Origin: Mytilisepta virgata
Taxonomy: Eukaryota > Mollusca > Bivalvia > Mytilida > Mytilidae
NCBI GenBank assembly: GCA_028015205.1
Contig: CM051516.1
Coordinates: 46,628,230 to 46,692,229 of the forward strand
DNA length: 64,000 nt
Direction: 5' to 3'
Below, piece by piece: positions 22,491 through 35,100 of the stretch. The notes under the pieces were generated by a model. That model ran no database searches. It was not told where the DNA came from and saw nothing but the letters and a program-made list of their open reading frames with translations. A program made the position numbers and the translations under genes. The first letter of the stretch is position 1, and every line of letters begins with the position of its first letter.

Positions 22491-23962
22491 GAGGCTCTCA
22501 AGAGCCTGTATCGCTCACCTGGATTTAACTTTTCACCTTGAGCAGACCTAAAAATGTAAGTGTTGCAGTCAATTTGGCTGGTTTTTCTATAGGATTCTAT
22601 ATTAAACTAATTTCAGTTGTGGCGGTCATCCCGGTTGACAGTCCAGGTCAACGAATATATTTCTAAAAGAAAACCATCTAAGGACCATTTCTGCTAAGTC
22701 TTGTTCCAACTGGCTAAGCGGTTCCAGACAAGAAGATTTTTAAATGAATTTTCCTATAAGAGTCCAATATTTAACAAAGTTCGGTGTGGCAGCCATCTTG
22801 GTTGACAATCCGGGTGATCGGACACATGTCTGAAAGTGGACCTCCTAAGGACAAATGCTGCCAAGTCTGCCTCCAATATGTCAAGTGGTATCAGACAAAA
22901 GGATTTTTCAAGGAATTTTTCCATAGGGCTCTAGGTTAAACTAAGTTCGTGTGTTGCGGCCATCTTGGTTGACAGTCTGGGTCAGCGGACATACCTCTGT
23001 AAGAAGACAATCTAAGGACCATTGCTGCCAAGTCTGGTTCCAATTAGTCAAGTGGTTTAAGACAAGAAGATTTTTCACTGAATTTTCCCATAAGGCCCTA
23101 TGTTAAACTAAGTTCGGCTGTGGCGGCCATCTGGGTTAACAGTCCCGGTCATTGAACATATTTCTGAAAGAGAACCTCCTAAGAACCATTCCTGTCAACT
23201 TTGGTTCCAACTGGCCTTCACAGAAGATTTTTTTAATTCACCCCCCCCCCCCCTTTTTCTATTTTTAGTAACAGCAGCCATGTCGGTTGGAAGTCGGGGA
23301 TGCCAGACATAATTTTGGAAGGGGGCCACCCAAGGACCATTCCACCAAAGTTTGGTCTCAATTGGCCCAGTGGTTTGAGAGAAAAAGATCTTTAAAGGAA
23401 AGTTTATGCTGGATGTCGTCTTTAAAGGGCAAAAACTCCTATTAAGGGGTCAATCATTGATTTTGATCATGTTGGCTTATTTGTAGATCTTACTTTGTTG
23501 AACATTTTTGCTGTTTACAATTTGTCTTTATCTATAATAATATTCAAGATAATAACCTAAAACTGCAAAATTTCCTTAAAATTAACAATTTAGGGGCAAT
23601 TACCCAACAAAGGGTTGACCGATACATCTGGAAATTTCATGTCAGGTAGATTTTGACCTGATGAACATTTTTACCCCATGTCAGTTTTGCTCTAATTGCT
23701 TTAGTTTTTGAGATATAAGACAAAAACTGCAGTTTACCCCTATGTTCTATTTTAGCCATGTCGGCCATGTAACGTGTTAGTTGGTAGGCAGGGTCATCGG
23801 ACACATTTTTAAACTAGATACCCTAATGATGCTTGTGGCAGAGTTTGGTTCAATTGGGCCCAGTAATTTCAGAGGAGATTTTTGTAAAAGTTAACGACGA
23901 CGACGGACAACAGAAGCCAAGTGATGAGAATAGGTCACTTGACCCTTTGGGTCTAATGAGCT
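22491..23962. mobile_element. Pearl-like/Helentron-like bivalve repeat with tandem core
   Basis: Left end carries the palindrome AGGCTCTcaAGAGCCT (22492-22507); right end has the hairpin CAAGTGA/TCACTTG (about 23918-23942) after a GACGACGACGGAC run. Inside are about four ~160-170-bp units with 'GCCATCTTGGTTGACAGTC' at roughly 22625, 22790, 22960 and 23130, followed by unique sequence ('ttgtagatcttactttgttg'). This arrangement is very common in mussel and clam genomes (established); no ORF. Confidence 0.7.
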
Positions 23963-24217
23963 TATAAAAATAAATAGATATAAGTTGAATACATTTTTCA
24001 CATTTTTATGTGGTTATAGAGTCAGAATAGTATACAACTTCTAGTTCATCAAGAAGCAAAGCTGAGCTTTTCTGGACTAAACTGTTGTATTGCTCACAAT
24101 GTTTTATTTTTTGGACTTTCTAAAGTTTTGGTCATGAGTGTCCATGATGAAGGTAAATACAGAAATGTGCATGGTATGCAAGGAATTTGGTATATGAGTT
24201 TATTTTATTGTTTCTGG

Positions 24218-24483
24218 CAGTGGCGTAGCTTATATTGAGGCAGTGAGGCTAAAACTTGAGAATAAATCTTCTTTATTAGTGGTTAATTCAGAGGAAGAAT
24301 CAATGAACTGTATGGAGTATTTCCATATAATTTACACAGTTTTTATATTGGTCTATCAAAGCATTCTTGAATTTGATGTTTAGATTTGCTAATTGTATGG
24401 TTAGAATAATTCCAAATAAAAATTTTTCAACAGACACATAAATAATTTGCCTCATCTAACAATCAAGGCAAGCTACGCCACTG
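24218..24483. mobile_element. hAT-like MITE (266 bp)
   Basis: Terminal inverted repeats CAGTGGCGTAGCTT (24218-24231) and AAGCTACGCCACTG (24470-24483). CAGTGGCGTAGC is a typical hAT terminus. TCTGG directly flanks both sides, but a full 8-bp duplication is not visible. It lies just downstream of the scaffold gene, possibly in its 3' UTR. Confidence 0.75.
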
Positions 24484-24881
24484 TCTGGGAAATGGGACTT
24501 ATCATGAAATGTGGATGCAAAATGTATGTATTCACTAATTCATGCAAATGATAAGAAAATCAACATAATATCTTAATATGTAGTAACTTTGGAACATGGC
24601 ACATCTATGGATATAGATCATCTAACTTTGGAAATATCATTTGCTAGGTACCTACCAGTATTTCCAACAAAACCTTTAGTGTCAAAGTACAAATGTTCAA
24701 TTATTTGGTGAAGTGCCAATGATTAAAGAATTATAAACTGATGTCCACAACAATATATACCACCATGACATAAAGGGTCTATGGAATTCAGAGAAATTAA
24801 GAAATGATAAGATACTATAAATTTTTTTTGAATATTAATAATGGAAATGAACAGCAACAAAATTCAATTGTTTTAAACATG
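24484..24881. other. Presumed 3' UTR / downstream region of the scaffold gene
   Basis: AT-rich, no further coding frame after the stop at 24882. The poly(A) site could not be fixed. Confidence 0.4.
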
Positions 24882-26163
24882 TCACCAAATTATAGTCTCT
24901 GCTGACTTTGTTCTTTTTATCCCAGATTTTGGTTTTTCATCTAGGGAAAAGGCTACATCAATGTCAGTCTCTAAAACATTGTCCTTTTCTATGACCAAAT
25001 CTGTATTTTGTTGTTCTACGTCATTACAATTTTCATGCATATTACATTCATCATTGACCTCGACACAAACTTCATTAGTTGAAAATTCTACTTGATTTTC
25101 TGTTAAAGTTTTTACTTGAGATTTACCAAATGTTGAATTACCCGGTTGCAACATGTTATCTACACGGAGAATATTCCCAACTGCATCGACTGTAATGGGA
25201 AGAATTTCACCATTTTCCTTTGAGGCAGGGCTAACATCTTCAGTATTATTTAATTTACTGTAGTCTTCAAATGAATTGTGTTGAATTTCTGGACTTCTGT
25301 GTTTGTTACTGCTTACTGGTAACCCTTGATCAGTGTAAGCATTTACTTGTTCTTCCTTATTTTCTTGTTCCTGACTGGTACTAGTTACAATATCTGCTGG
25401 TACAGCATAGTCTGAGTATAGAATAGCAGTTTCATTAACAATACCAGTTTGTCCATGTACAGCAGGAACTCTGATCATCTCGACATATTCATTTTCCTCT
25501 GACTTACCAGTATTTATAGTTTCAACAAATACATTCCGTTTAGGTTTAGGAGCTACAGGAGGGGGAATTTCTGCATAAATTCTCTCTTTAGAAGAGGATT
25601 TGGTCAGTTTAAATTTTCTTGGACTGTAAACTTTAGAAGCAGAGGGTGGTTTCCATTCATACTCAGAAGATGACTCAGTATCACCAGTAAGACATCCTAT
25701 TTCTGCATATCCAGGAGGTGAAGGAAGATTGCCTTCAATTGCAATGTTATCTGGAGAACTATCTGCTGGTGGGGGTGGCAATGTTGAATTCATTATGGAT
25801 TCATCATCAGACTGTTCCATTGGAGGTGGAGGGGGTGGTAGGTCAGAATCCATTTCCATTTCCAGTGACTTGTAATGTACATCATAGGAAGTGAAACTTT
25901 CTGTTTCAATCAGATCTCCCAAGAATTTTGGTGGAGGCGGTAATGGTGGTGGAGAATTCTGACAGGGAATGGAAATCTGTGATTCTGGCTTAGGTTTCTT
26001 TCGTTTTATTGGCTGAGCATACACTGGAAAATCCTGACTCTGACTACTGAGACTAGATGTTGATGAATGTTGATCAGAAGACAAATCTGTATCTTTATTT
26101 TCTGCTGCGCTGGGTGTCTCACTAATCCAGGGATATGGAGTAATGTAATAGGGTTCAACACTC
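24882..26163 (-). CDS. Scaffold gene exon 8 (proline/tyrosine-motif tail, stop codon)
   Basis: Acceptor GATTTTCAG|G at 26163; the first base completes an AGG codon with exon 7, then SVEPYYITPYPWISETPS. 426 residues plus stop. The upstream in-frame Met (MIFR) is intron sequence, so it is not the start. The exon is disordered, rich in S, P, E and N. Confidence 0.85.
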
Positions 26164-29100
26164 CTGAAAATCAAAAAATATATACACAGTCATCTTTTTA
26201 TGAAATATCTTTAATTCTTTCACACCTGCAATAAAGGAAAAAGACATAAATATAACAAGCAAAATTTCTGTGTTTTTCAACAGTGGCTGAAGTTTACATA
26301 AACAGTAACCATAAATTTTTTTTATTAAAATATAATCCTAAAAACTATCATTATGGACTGATTGATGTTCAACATGCAGTAGCAATTATTACATGCATAA
26401 TCTGGTTAAGAATTTGTAATATGAATATGACCTGTGTTTTGTACTAGACAGGCAAGCTAGTTTTTAACATGTTAACTCTCTTAAGGAAGAAATCCTCAAA
26501 AAGACATGTTACTTCTCCTGGAAACATCATTTTAACTCTTAGCCAACCAGTCTTTGCTCTTATTTCTAAATGTAGTGTTTTTAGTGGAGGAGTGCTCAGC
26601 AAATACCAATTCTGATGTCTTCAGTTTGACCCAGCCAGGTATTGAACCCACCATCTCTTGCACTCAATGCAAGCATTAAACAACAAAATCTGCTAACTTC
26701 ATTAGATTATTTGATGTTGTTCAACGATGAATGTGTAGAGGGATTATTTTGGTGCAATGTGTTTCGTTGTAAAAGGTCATGCAAATTGTTTTAAAAAACA
26801 ACCTTAGATATAGTTCATCTTTTTCTGTCTGTGATCCAAGTTTCATTGTCAGTTACCTCATATCCCTACATTTTAATTTACAATGTACAAAGGCCAATTT
26901 TTAATTTTTTAGTGACTCATCAAATAAACTTTCTATTTCATGTATCTCTAAGCATATACCCCCCTATTCCACATTCCATTAAGACCCAGTTATAAATGGA
27001 AAAAGGATAATTGAACTTGATATCATAGGTCCACAAGAACCTACGTGTAGGATTACATGAGCTTATAATGATATGTTGTAAAATGGAAATGTAAAAAGGT
27101 ATTACTCATATCAAACATTAGAAATTTTAAATAAATCAATGATAAAACATTACCAGCTGTTTTATTGGTAGTGAAATTTTATATATAAAATCTATATAGG
27201 TGTTTTTGTTTTAAAACCTTTATGTAATGTACGTTTTAGTCCTTTCTAGATATTCAATCAGAAAATAAATAAGACAACACAGTTGGGTAGATTCCTATAC
27301 CAGAACAAACTGTTCTAAAGCTATCTGAACAAATAAACTTGCTTATGAACTAATATATTGTAATTACATTTTCTGTTGTGTAACAGAGATATTAAATATT
27401 CATTTTCAATTTTTTCAAAAAGACTAAAAAAAAATTAAAAATACAAGAAATGAGATGTCAAACTGCAAACTGGATAGGCCTTCAATTACTTTTGAGTCCA
27501 ACTCCATATGGGGGTATCCTACAGACCTAACCTAACCCTAAACCTTAACCCTTACCCTACCCTAACCATTACCCTTACCCTAACGTGAACTCTTACAGTA
27601 AATGAAAGCCTATGGTTTTCCTTCATAATTGTTAGCAGCCACAAGGTATATTTCAAAATTAAGAAATTTATTTGGAAAATCCTATTAAAATTTGAAGTCA
27701 TCACCCACCCCCATTTTCATATATGTATGGATGAAAATTTAGGAAATAAAGCAATAACCTTAGTAATTAATGTGATAAATATCATTCCTCTATGACTTGC
27801 AAATGCTTACATGTGAAGCTTAAGAATATGATTTTTTTTTTGAAAATACAGTCCCCAGCTATCAATACTAAATACATAATGATACCAATTTAGGTCTGCA
27901 TTATAAAGGGATATTACTTCAAAATGGTAGAAGTGTATCAAATTCCATCTCAACTTCTTTTTAATGGTCCAAAATAACATTTTGGATTGCAAATGTAGGT
28001 CATAATGTATGAATGGTCAGTACTACCCATCACTGATGAAGTTTCGTTGATACACTATGCTTAGTTCCAAAGAAATGGACCTAAATGCAAAACTTAACCA
28101 GAGTCACTCAAGCATAAAATGTAGGTCATAATGACCCAATTATTGTATGACTACTCATTTATACCCAAGGCACATCCACGGTGAAGTTTCATTGATACAC
28201 TATGCTTAGTTCCAAAGAAATGAACCTAACCGCAAAACTTAACCAGAGTCGCTCAAGCATAAAATGTAAGTCATAATGACCCAATTATTGTATGACTGCT
28301 CATTACAATCCAACTCACATCCACTGATTAAGTTTCATTGATTATACACTATGCTTAGTTCCAAAGAAATGAACCTAAATGCAAAAATTAACCAGTTGCT
28401 CAAGCATAAAATGTAGGTCATAATGACCCAATTATTGTATGACTGCCCAGTACTACCCAAGGCACATCCACCGATGAAGTTTCATTGATACACTGTGCTG
28501 AGTTCCAAAGAAATGAACCTTAAAGCAAAACTTAACCAGAGTTGCTCAAGCATAAAATGTAGGTCATAATTACCCAATTATTGAATTACTGCCCAGTACT
28601 TCCCAAGGCACATCCACTCATGAAGTTTCATTGATACACTATGCTGAGTTCCAATGAAATGGACCTAAACGCAAAACTTAATCAGTCACTCAAGCATAAA
28701 ATGTAGGTCATAATGACCCAATTATTGTATGACTACTCATTTCTACCCAAGGCACATCCACGAAGTTTCATTGATACACTATGCCAAGTTCCAGAGAAAT
28801 GAACCTATACACAAAACTTAACCAGAGTCGCTCAAGCATAAAATGTATTTCATAATAATTTAATAATTATTGTATGACTGCTCAGTACTACTCGAGGCAC
28901 ATCCACTGATGGAGTTTCATTGATACACTATGCTTAGTTCCAAAGAAATGAACGTAAATGCAAAACTTAACCACATAGTTTGGACGTATAGACGGACAAG
29001 GGTAACTCTATATGCCCCATCCACATTCGTAACTCAGAAAAGAAAAGTGTTAAATGACATATTTGAACTCAGTTTGTGTTTAGTTAAGCAATATTTCCAA

Positions 29101-32100
29101 ATTTCAAAACTGTGGTGAAACAATATTCAAGTTATTGAATGAAACCTTAATTTTGGCTATTTTCAATATTATAAAGGGACATAACTCAGACATAACAAAA
29201 GTGAAATATTTTACATTCAAACTCAATCTGTGTTTGGAAGTCCCTAACAAAATTTCCAAATTTTAAATGATTTCATCAAGGAAGCTAAAGTAATTGAACA
29301 GAAACCAATTTTAGGATACAGGGATGACTGTTCAGAGGGGCATCAAAAATTCTTGTATGCACATGACATTCAAAGATAAAGTGCTTTTAATGCTGTTCTT
29401 TATCTTACAGTCATAGTGCAGCTTTCATAACAGGGAAACATAGTACACTCACCGTAAACTTTCAACATGTATTCCTTTTATTCATTTCAATATTGGTCTT
29501 ATTTATATATTCTTGGTTTTATGAAGTTTAATTGTCACTACATGTACATGTACTTATTTAACAAAATAACTATCACGATCAAAAACTGACTGTTTTACAC
29601 CGTTCAATATTTACCTAAGTGAGTTTTCTTTATTACTATCTTGGTCAGATACATATACTGACTCTGTTTTACATTGTTTTACTGGTACTTGATATTCACT
29701 GGAAATCTACAAAATAGTAAGAGACCACAGAGTTAAAATTCCATACATTTTTTACTAACATTTACAACAGAAACTATGTCCCACCTGCTTAACTCTCTCA
29801 TGCATAACAATTAATAATGTTAAATATAATCACATTATCTGTTTTATCAAAATCAAGGAATGCTATTCGATTTAATGTTTCTTAAGTGTGTTTATCTATT
29901 TCTAGTTAATTACACATGAGTACAGCTGTAAAATCGACTCTGAACTAATAACACATCATGGAGATAGAATCCATCTCTTTAAGCCTCGCCGCAAATAACT
30001 TGTGGTCAAAGGGTTCCCTCATTTGACATCAGAGATTTACACAATAATCGCAACACCCTTTTGACATTGGTGAATAACCATGCCAAGTATCTTCACTTAA
30101 CTTCAAACTATTCTCAAGTTATAGAGGGGACACAATCTTTACTATGGGACACGGGGTCCAGAAGTTTGACCTTGAAATTTGAGCTACAGAGTTGTACATA
30201 CATTATGACACACCCTCTGATGCTAGTGAATATCCATACCAAGTATAAACTTTAAAATCATAAAGGTTCTCAAGATATAGAGCGAACACGATTTGTTATG
30301 GACAGACAGACAGACTGGTCACTACAGGGCGAACGCCACCAAGTGGCGGGGCATCTCTTTCATAGGCAATATATGTTCGAACAAATTTTTCAGCCATAAT
30401 TGTGTATAGAAGAAATGAGGATTTACACAAATGTCAAAAGGAAACTATTTCATGGTATACATTTCTCAAATTTTGAAACTGTTATGAATTAACTATGTGG
30501 AAAAAAATGGACATTTTAAAATTTATTTTATATTAATAGCCAACAGTTTTGTTCAAGTAATTAAGAGCTAAATTAGATAATTATCCATAAAATTATCTTA
30601 CTTATGTGTGAAATATTTCTGTTAATTAATAGGTAACACCTGCAGTCAAATATGCTATAAATTGATTGAATAATTTTATATTTTTGTTAATCATCCATAA
30701 TTCCAAATTAAGTATGTTTGCTGAATTCCAAGGCTTTCCATAATACATACTCTGCCGCAGATGATGGAAATTGTCATTCAGAGGATGAAAACATAGAAAT
30801 TTAAATTGATCTCCACAAAGATATTTTAGTTAATGATGAGGTTTCAGTGGAGAATAGTTTCAACCAATCAAAAATACAGAGTAATATTTGACAGCAATAT
30901 TAATCGCTGGACAAGTGAAATGTGCAAGCTATAGACGTATACTGTTCTAATAGTCTGAGATTCCTCTGAAGTCAAACGTCCTGCTTTAGAATTGTTTTGT
31001 TCCACTGGACCTTCAAAGAGTTCTCCATATATATATACTGGTAAATAGCTGATTATATCCAGAATATTCTATCAAGTATTTAAATAATAACAACTGCTTG
31101 CTTTAGAATTTTGAATTTGTGAAGTCTATCTTCATTTTGCCTGATCAAAAACATCAATCTCATCTTGACGAAAATAATTTTTGGAGATTTTATTGACAGA
31201 AATGTATTTGAAATTTGAAAACACTGTTTAATCTTGTTTCAACATTTTACATTTTATACATGGTATGGCTATTATGTCCAATGGCTCAAGCCAATTCTAA
31301 AATAGGACGTTTCTTCAGAAGACTCTCGGACTAGTCTTCTAAGCAAAACTAGAAGCTGTGTGGAGTGACAGCAAACATGATTTTCCTTCCACCACGGTTT
31401 GGAACTGCCAATCCACCCAACTTGCTGCCTAACCTAATGCCAGCAGGTATGTTATTTTGTGTCTTGGGTTTCTGTTAGTTGGGTGGCATTCATTGATTGG
31501 CACAATGTATGCAACTGTTGACCTTTCCTGTTATCCATTTCATTGTTTATTCAAATTCCCAACATGAGGTTGCACGTGTTATCATGCAAAGTATACAACC
31601 ACTCTTTTTTAATTTTTTTTTTTTTTTTTTTTTTTGAAAATTGAGAAAACAGACTTGAAAAGTTTGACGAAAAATTTCATGTAAACATAAAGTATTGTAA
31701 AATTTGTAAGTATCGGCAAACAGGAAGTGGTTCCTTGACAGACCTGAAAATAGGAGAGACGATACAACTCATGGTCATAAAGCTACAGGCCAAATATCAA
31801 AACATTCTGTTGTATAGAAGCAGAGATAAGTGTGACGAAAAATTTCAGTTTGAACGGATGGACGTACGGACAAGGTGAATCCAGTATACGACCGACTCCA
31901 TAGAGTGGGGGTATAATATACAATGTATTTAAAAACTCAGAGAAAATCATAATATATTGAAATAAAAAGTATATATATAAACTTCCATGTTACAAAAAAA
32001 TTATAATAACTTATTAGAAAAGAAAAAATGTCTCATAAAATGATTATGGGATTATGGAAACATTAGGTAATTTCAAATACACTAAAAAAGACAAGAAGTT

Positions 32101-35100
32101 GTTTAATTAACAGCGAACCAGATTTTCCTTTGTTATTGTTTGGAGCAATCTGCCTCCATACATCACCAAACTATATAAATAACTGGATAATTTCCATTGG
32201 AAAATTTGGTTAAACATGGTATACACAACTGACCGAGCAATTAAATGCCCAACGTACACAAAGCTTAATATATATGAAACAACAAAGTTATTTGTTTAGA
32301 AAGGTACATAAAATTTAAATTTGTCTGACCAATAAGTGCCTGTATGACTAGTAAACATTGTGTTGTCATTTACTAGATACAAAAATTAAAAAAAAAATCT
32401 ACATACTTTGGCCTCAATCAGGATATTATTATATATATAACAGGACTATGGGGTTTTACATTCTGATATGTCACCAAACAACCATGTGAATCACACATGC
32501 TCTCCCTTGATACCTGTACTTTAAATGCACATGATGGTATCTGCATCATATTTTGTTTTTCAAGTCATGATCGATAATCAATACAATTAGTAAATTATAT
32601 TCTTTTGTTGCAAAAATATTAAAATATTTTCAACTGTGACATATAGACATATTGACCTGGCATGTCTGTCCATTATGTGGTATTAAATGCATATCACAAC
32701 ATGATATACATACATGATTTTAAAAAGATAAAACTAGGAGATATATCTAAATTAGACATCAGACTAGACATGTCCAAGGGGCTTTACTAAATAAGTATAC
32801 TAAGTAATGCTTTTTTTGTTCCCTATTCAATAACATTGCATAAGAAAGAATTAAATCCTTACCCAAGATACACCAATATTACAAATCAAACTTTGACATA
32901 AACTTTGACCATTGATTGTTATCTTTAAATGTGATCATGGGTTTGTCCCTTTATCACGTTTTTGTTTTAACAGCATCACGATTGTGTTTACAAAACAAAC
33001 CTAAAATATCATGTACAGTGTTTATGAATTAATAATAATTCTGTGTTGTTTGATGAACGTAGCATTTCTTTCTGACAGTGCTATAAATATTTCTGACAAG
33101 TTTATTGATATCACAATACCAGAATTGATATTAATTATCAGGGCTATAATGTTTCTAACTCTGCTGTTTAATATGTAATCATTTTAAAAATGAAAATAAA
33201 AATGAAGAATTTGAGCAGAACATTAGTGATTTTTTTGTCTTTCTTTTTCAAAGATTGACCATTGAACTTTTCCTAAATCAAGATATCCAATATAATTATA
33301 TATGACCACACATTCTTTAAACATAAATTACGAATTATAGTTCATTGTTCATGTTTGTGAATAAACAATCCATAATATGATTATCTAACCACCCTTTATA
33401 ATTGAACAGATATTTCTAATAAAGGGGATTTTAATAAATACAATTTAAAAGAAAGACTTAAAAACTACAAGTATGACATTATCTTTTTTTCTCTGTAAGA
33501 TCAATACAGCAGTATTTTGAGAAAGATAAAAATATAATTCTGTTGGGACATAATCACTAGTAGTTTTCAAAGTTTTAAAGTTCAGAAAAAATAGAAGTGC
33601 ATTGGGGTAATCACTTTTGTCTCCTCCCCAACCAAAAAAAAAAACTGTTGAACTCTGGCTGAGAATATATACATATTATGTGCTTGTCACAATATTAGAT
33701 GATTAGTTAATTACTGTACTGTATTTACTGAAACTGTATGACAATGTACCATCCCATATAATATATTCAAAAAAGCAAAATCAGGTTACTGTCAAATAAA
33801 TGCCAGAGAGGTATAAAAATACCATTGCCATATGCATATACAGATGTTCATCCCAAGATACATGTCAATGAGTGACGCTCTATTTTTTAAATAGCATATG
33901 TGGTCCAGTGCTTTAGGGCACTGGACATGGTGCTACATGTAGGCATGTTAGAAACCTACCAAAGGTGGACAAAAAATCGACAGTATTAAAATCTGATGTT
34001 AACAGTGTTGCATTAGTGTTTGAAGACATATATACATATATTTACATCCCAGCTCCTGTTCTTACAGGGTTGATATGAGGCGGATCACCCCTGCCAGATC
34101 ACCTCAACAAGAGTTCTTTGTTATGTTTAAAGTTGGCGGGAACAATTTATTCATGATTAAAACTTAGAAAATTTACGTAGAAACATAAATCACATTTAAA
34201 AATTTATGTTAAAATTTTTGAAAGAATCTACTGAGATTCGAACCTGGGACCCTTAGTATATCGTCCAGACACCTTAACCACTACACTACAGAAGCTCACA
34301 CATTATTTAAGGGTTCTAATGGGGTATTCAATATATAATATATATAAAAGTAAATCTATAACATATAATAGTAATGACATCTTTACTTTAAGTTTACTAT
34401 TATATACCCTGAACGAGCTGGGATGTAAAATAGTTATCCTACTCAGACCTCATAGCAGACAGCATAGCAAAATTTGTTTGTCACTGGTAAGGAATATTGT
34501 TACTATTTATATATTTTGATTCTATTGTATAATGTATTATCTGTGGAAGTAATACTTGTCAAAGGTGTTACACACAAAATACATCATTAAAAAAAAAAAT
34601 TATTTGGGGAATTGCCTGGTCCAAATTAGGATTTTTTTTATCATTTTTATTTCTTTCAACTTCAACCCTAATTTTTTCTTATTTTTGATTGTTAAATTAA
34701 ATTAAACCAATACTACGTTAAAAAAAAGTATGTTTTTGTGTGTAGGCCTGCGAATAATCTATTAAGCAAGAAATGACAACTCGACTTATGTTCACTGATC
34801 CTAATAAACACTTTGAAATATCAGAATTTTGGGTGTCATAACATTTTTTTTTTATATAAATTACCGGTACTTAGAAATAATAAAATTCTTAAGCATGAGG
34901 GGTTTTCCCAAAGCCCTTCCTGGATCTGCTAATGTAATAAAAATAATTGTATCATTTATCTTACAGATTACTTTGTAACTTCTATGAACTTTGAACGACC
35001 TTTCTTAAGAAGGTCACTGATGACCTGTATATAATGACATGATCACGCCCTTCATGACATTTGTTATGAACCACTTGTTGGACCTAGAAAAATGTCATGA

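Noticed and set aside
26164..26174. MIFR as the start of a single-exon 430-residue protein
   Set aside because: A canonical TTTTCAG acceptor lies at 26164-26170, and the phase matches seven upstream exons, so the Met codon is intronic.
34225..34300. Functional tRNA gene on the minus strand
   Set aside because: Boxes A and B are present, but the acceptor and T stems do not pair well, and it lies within a MITE.
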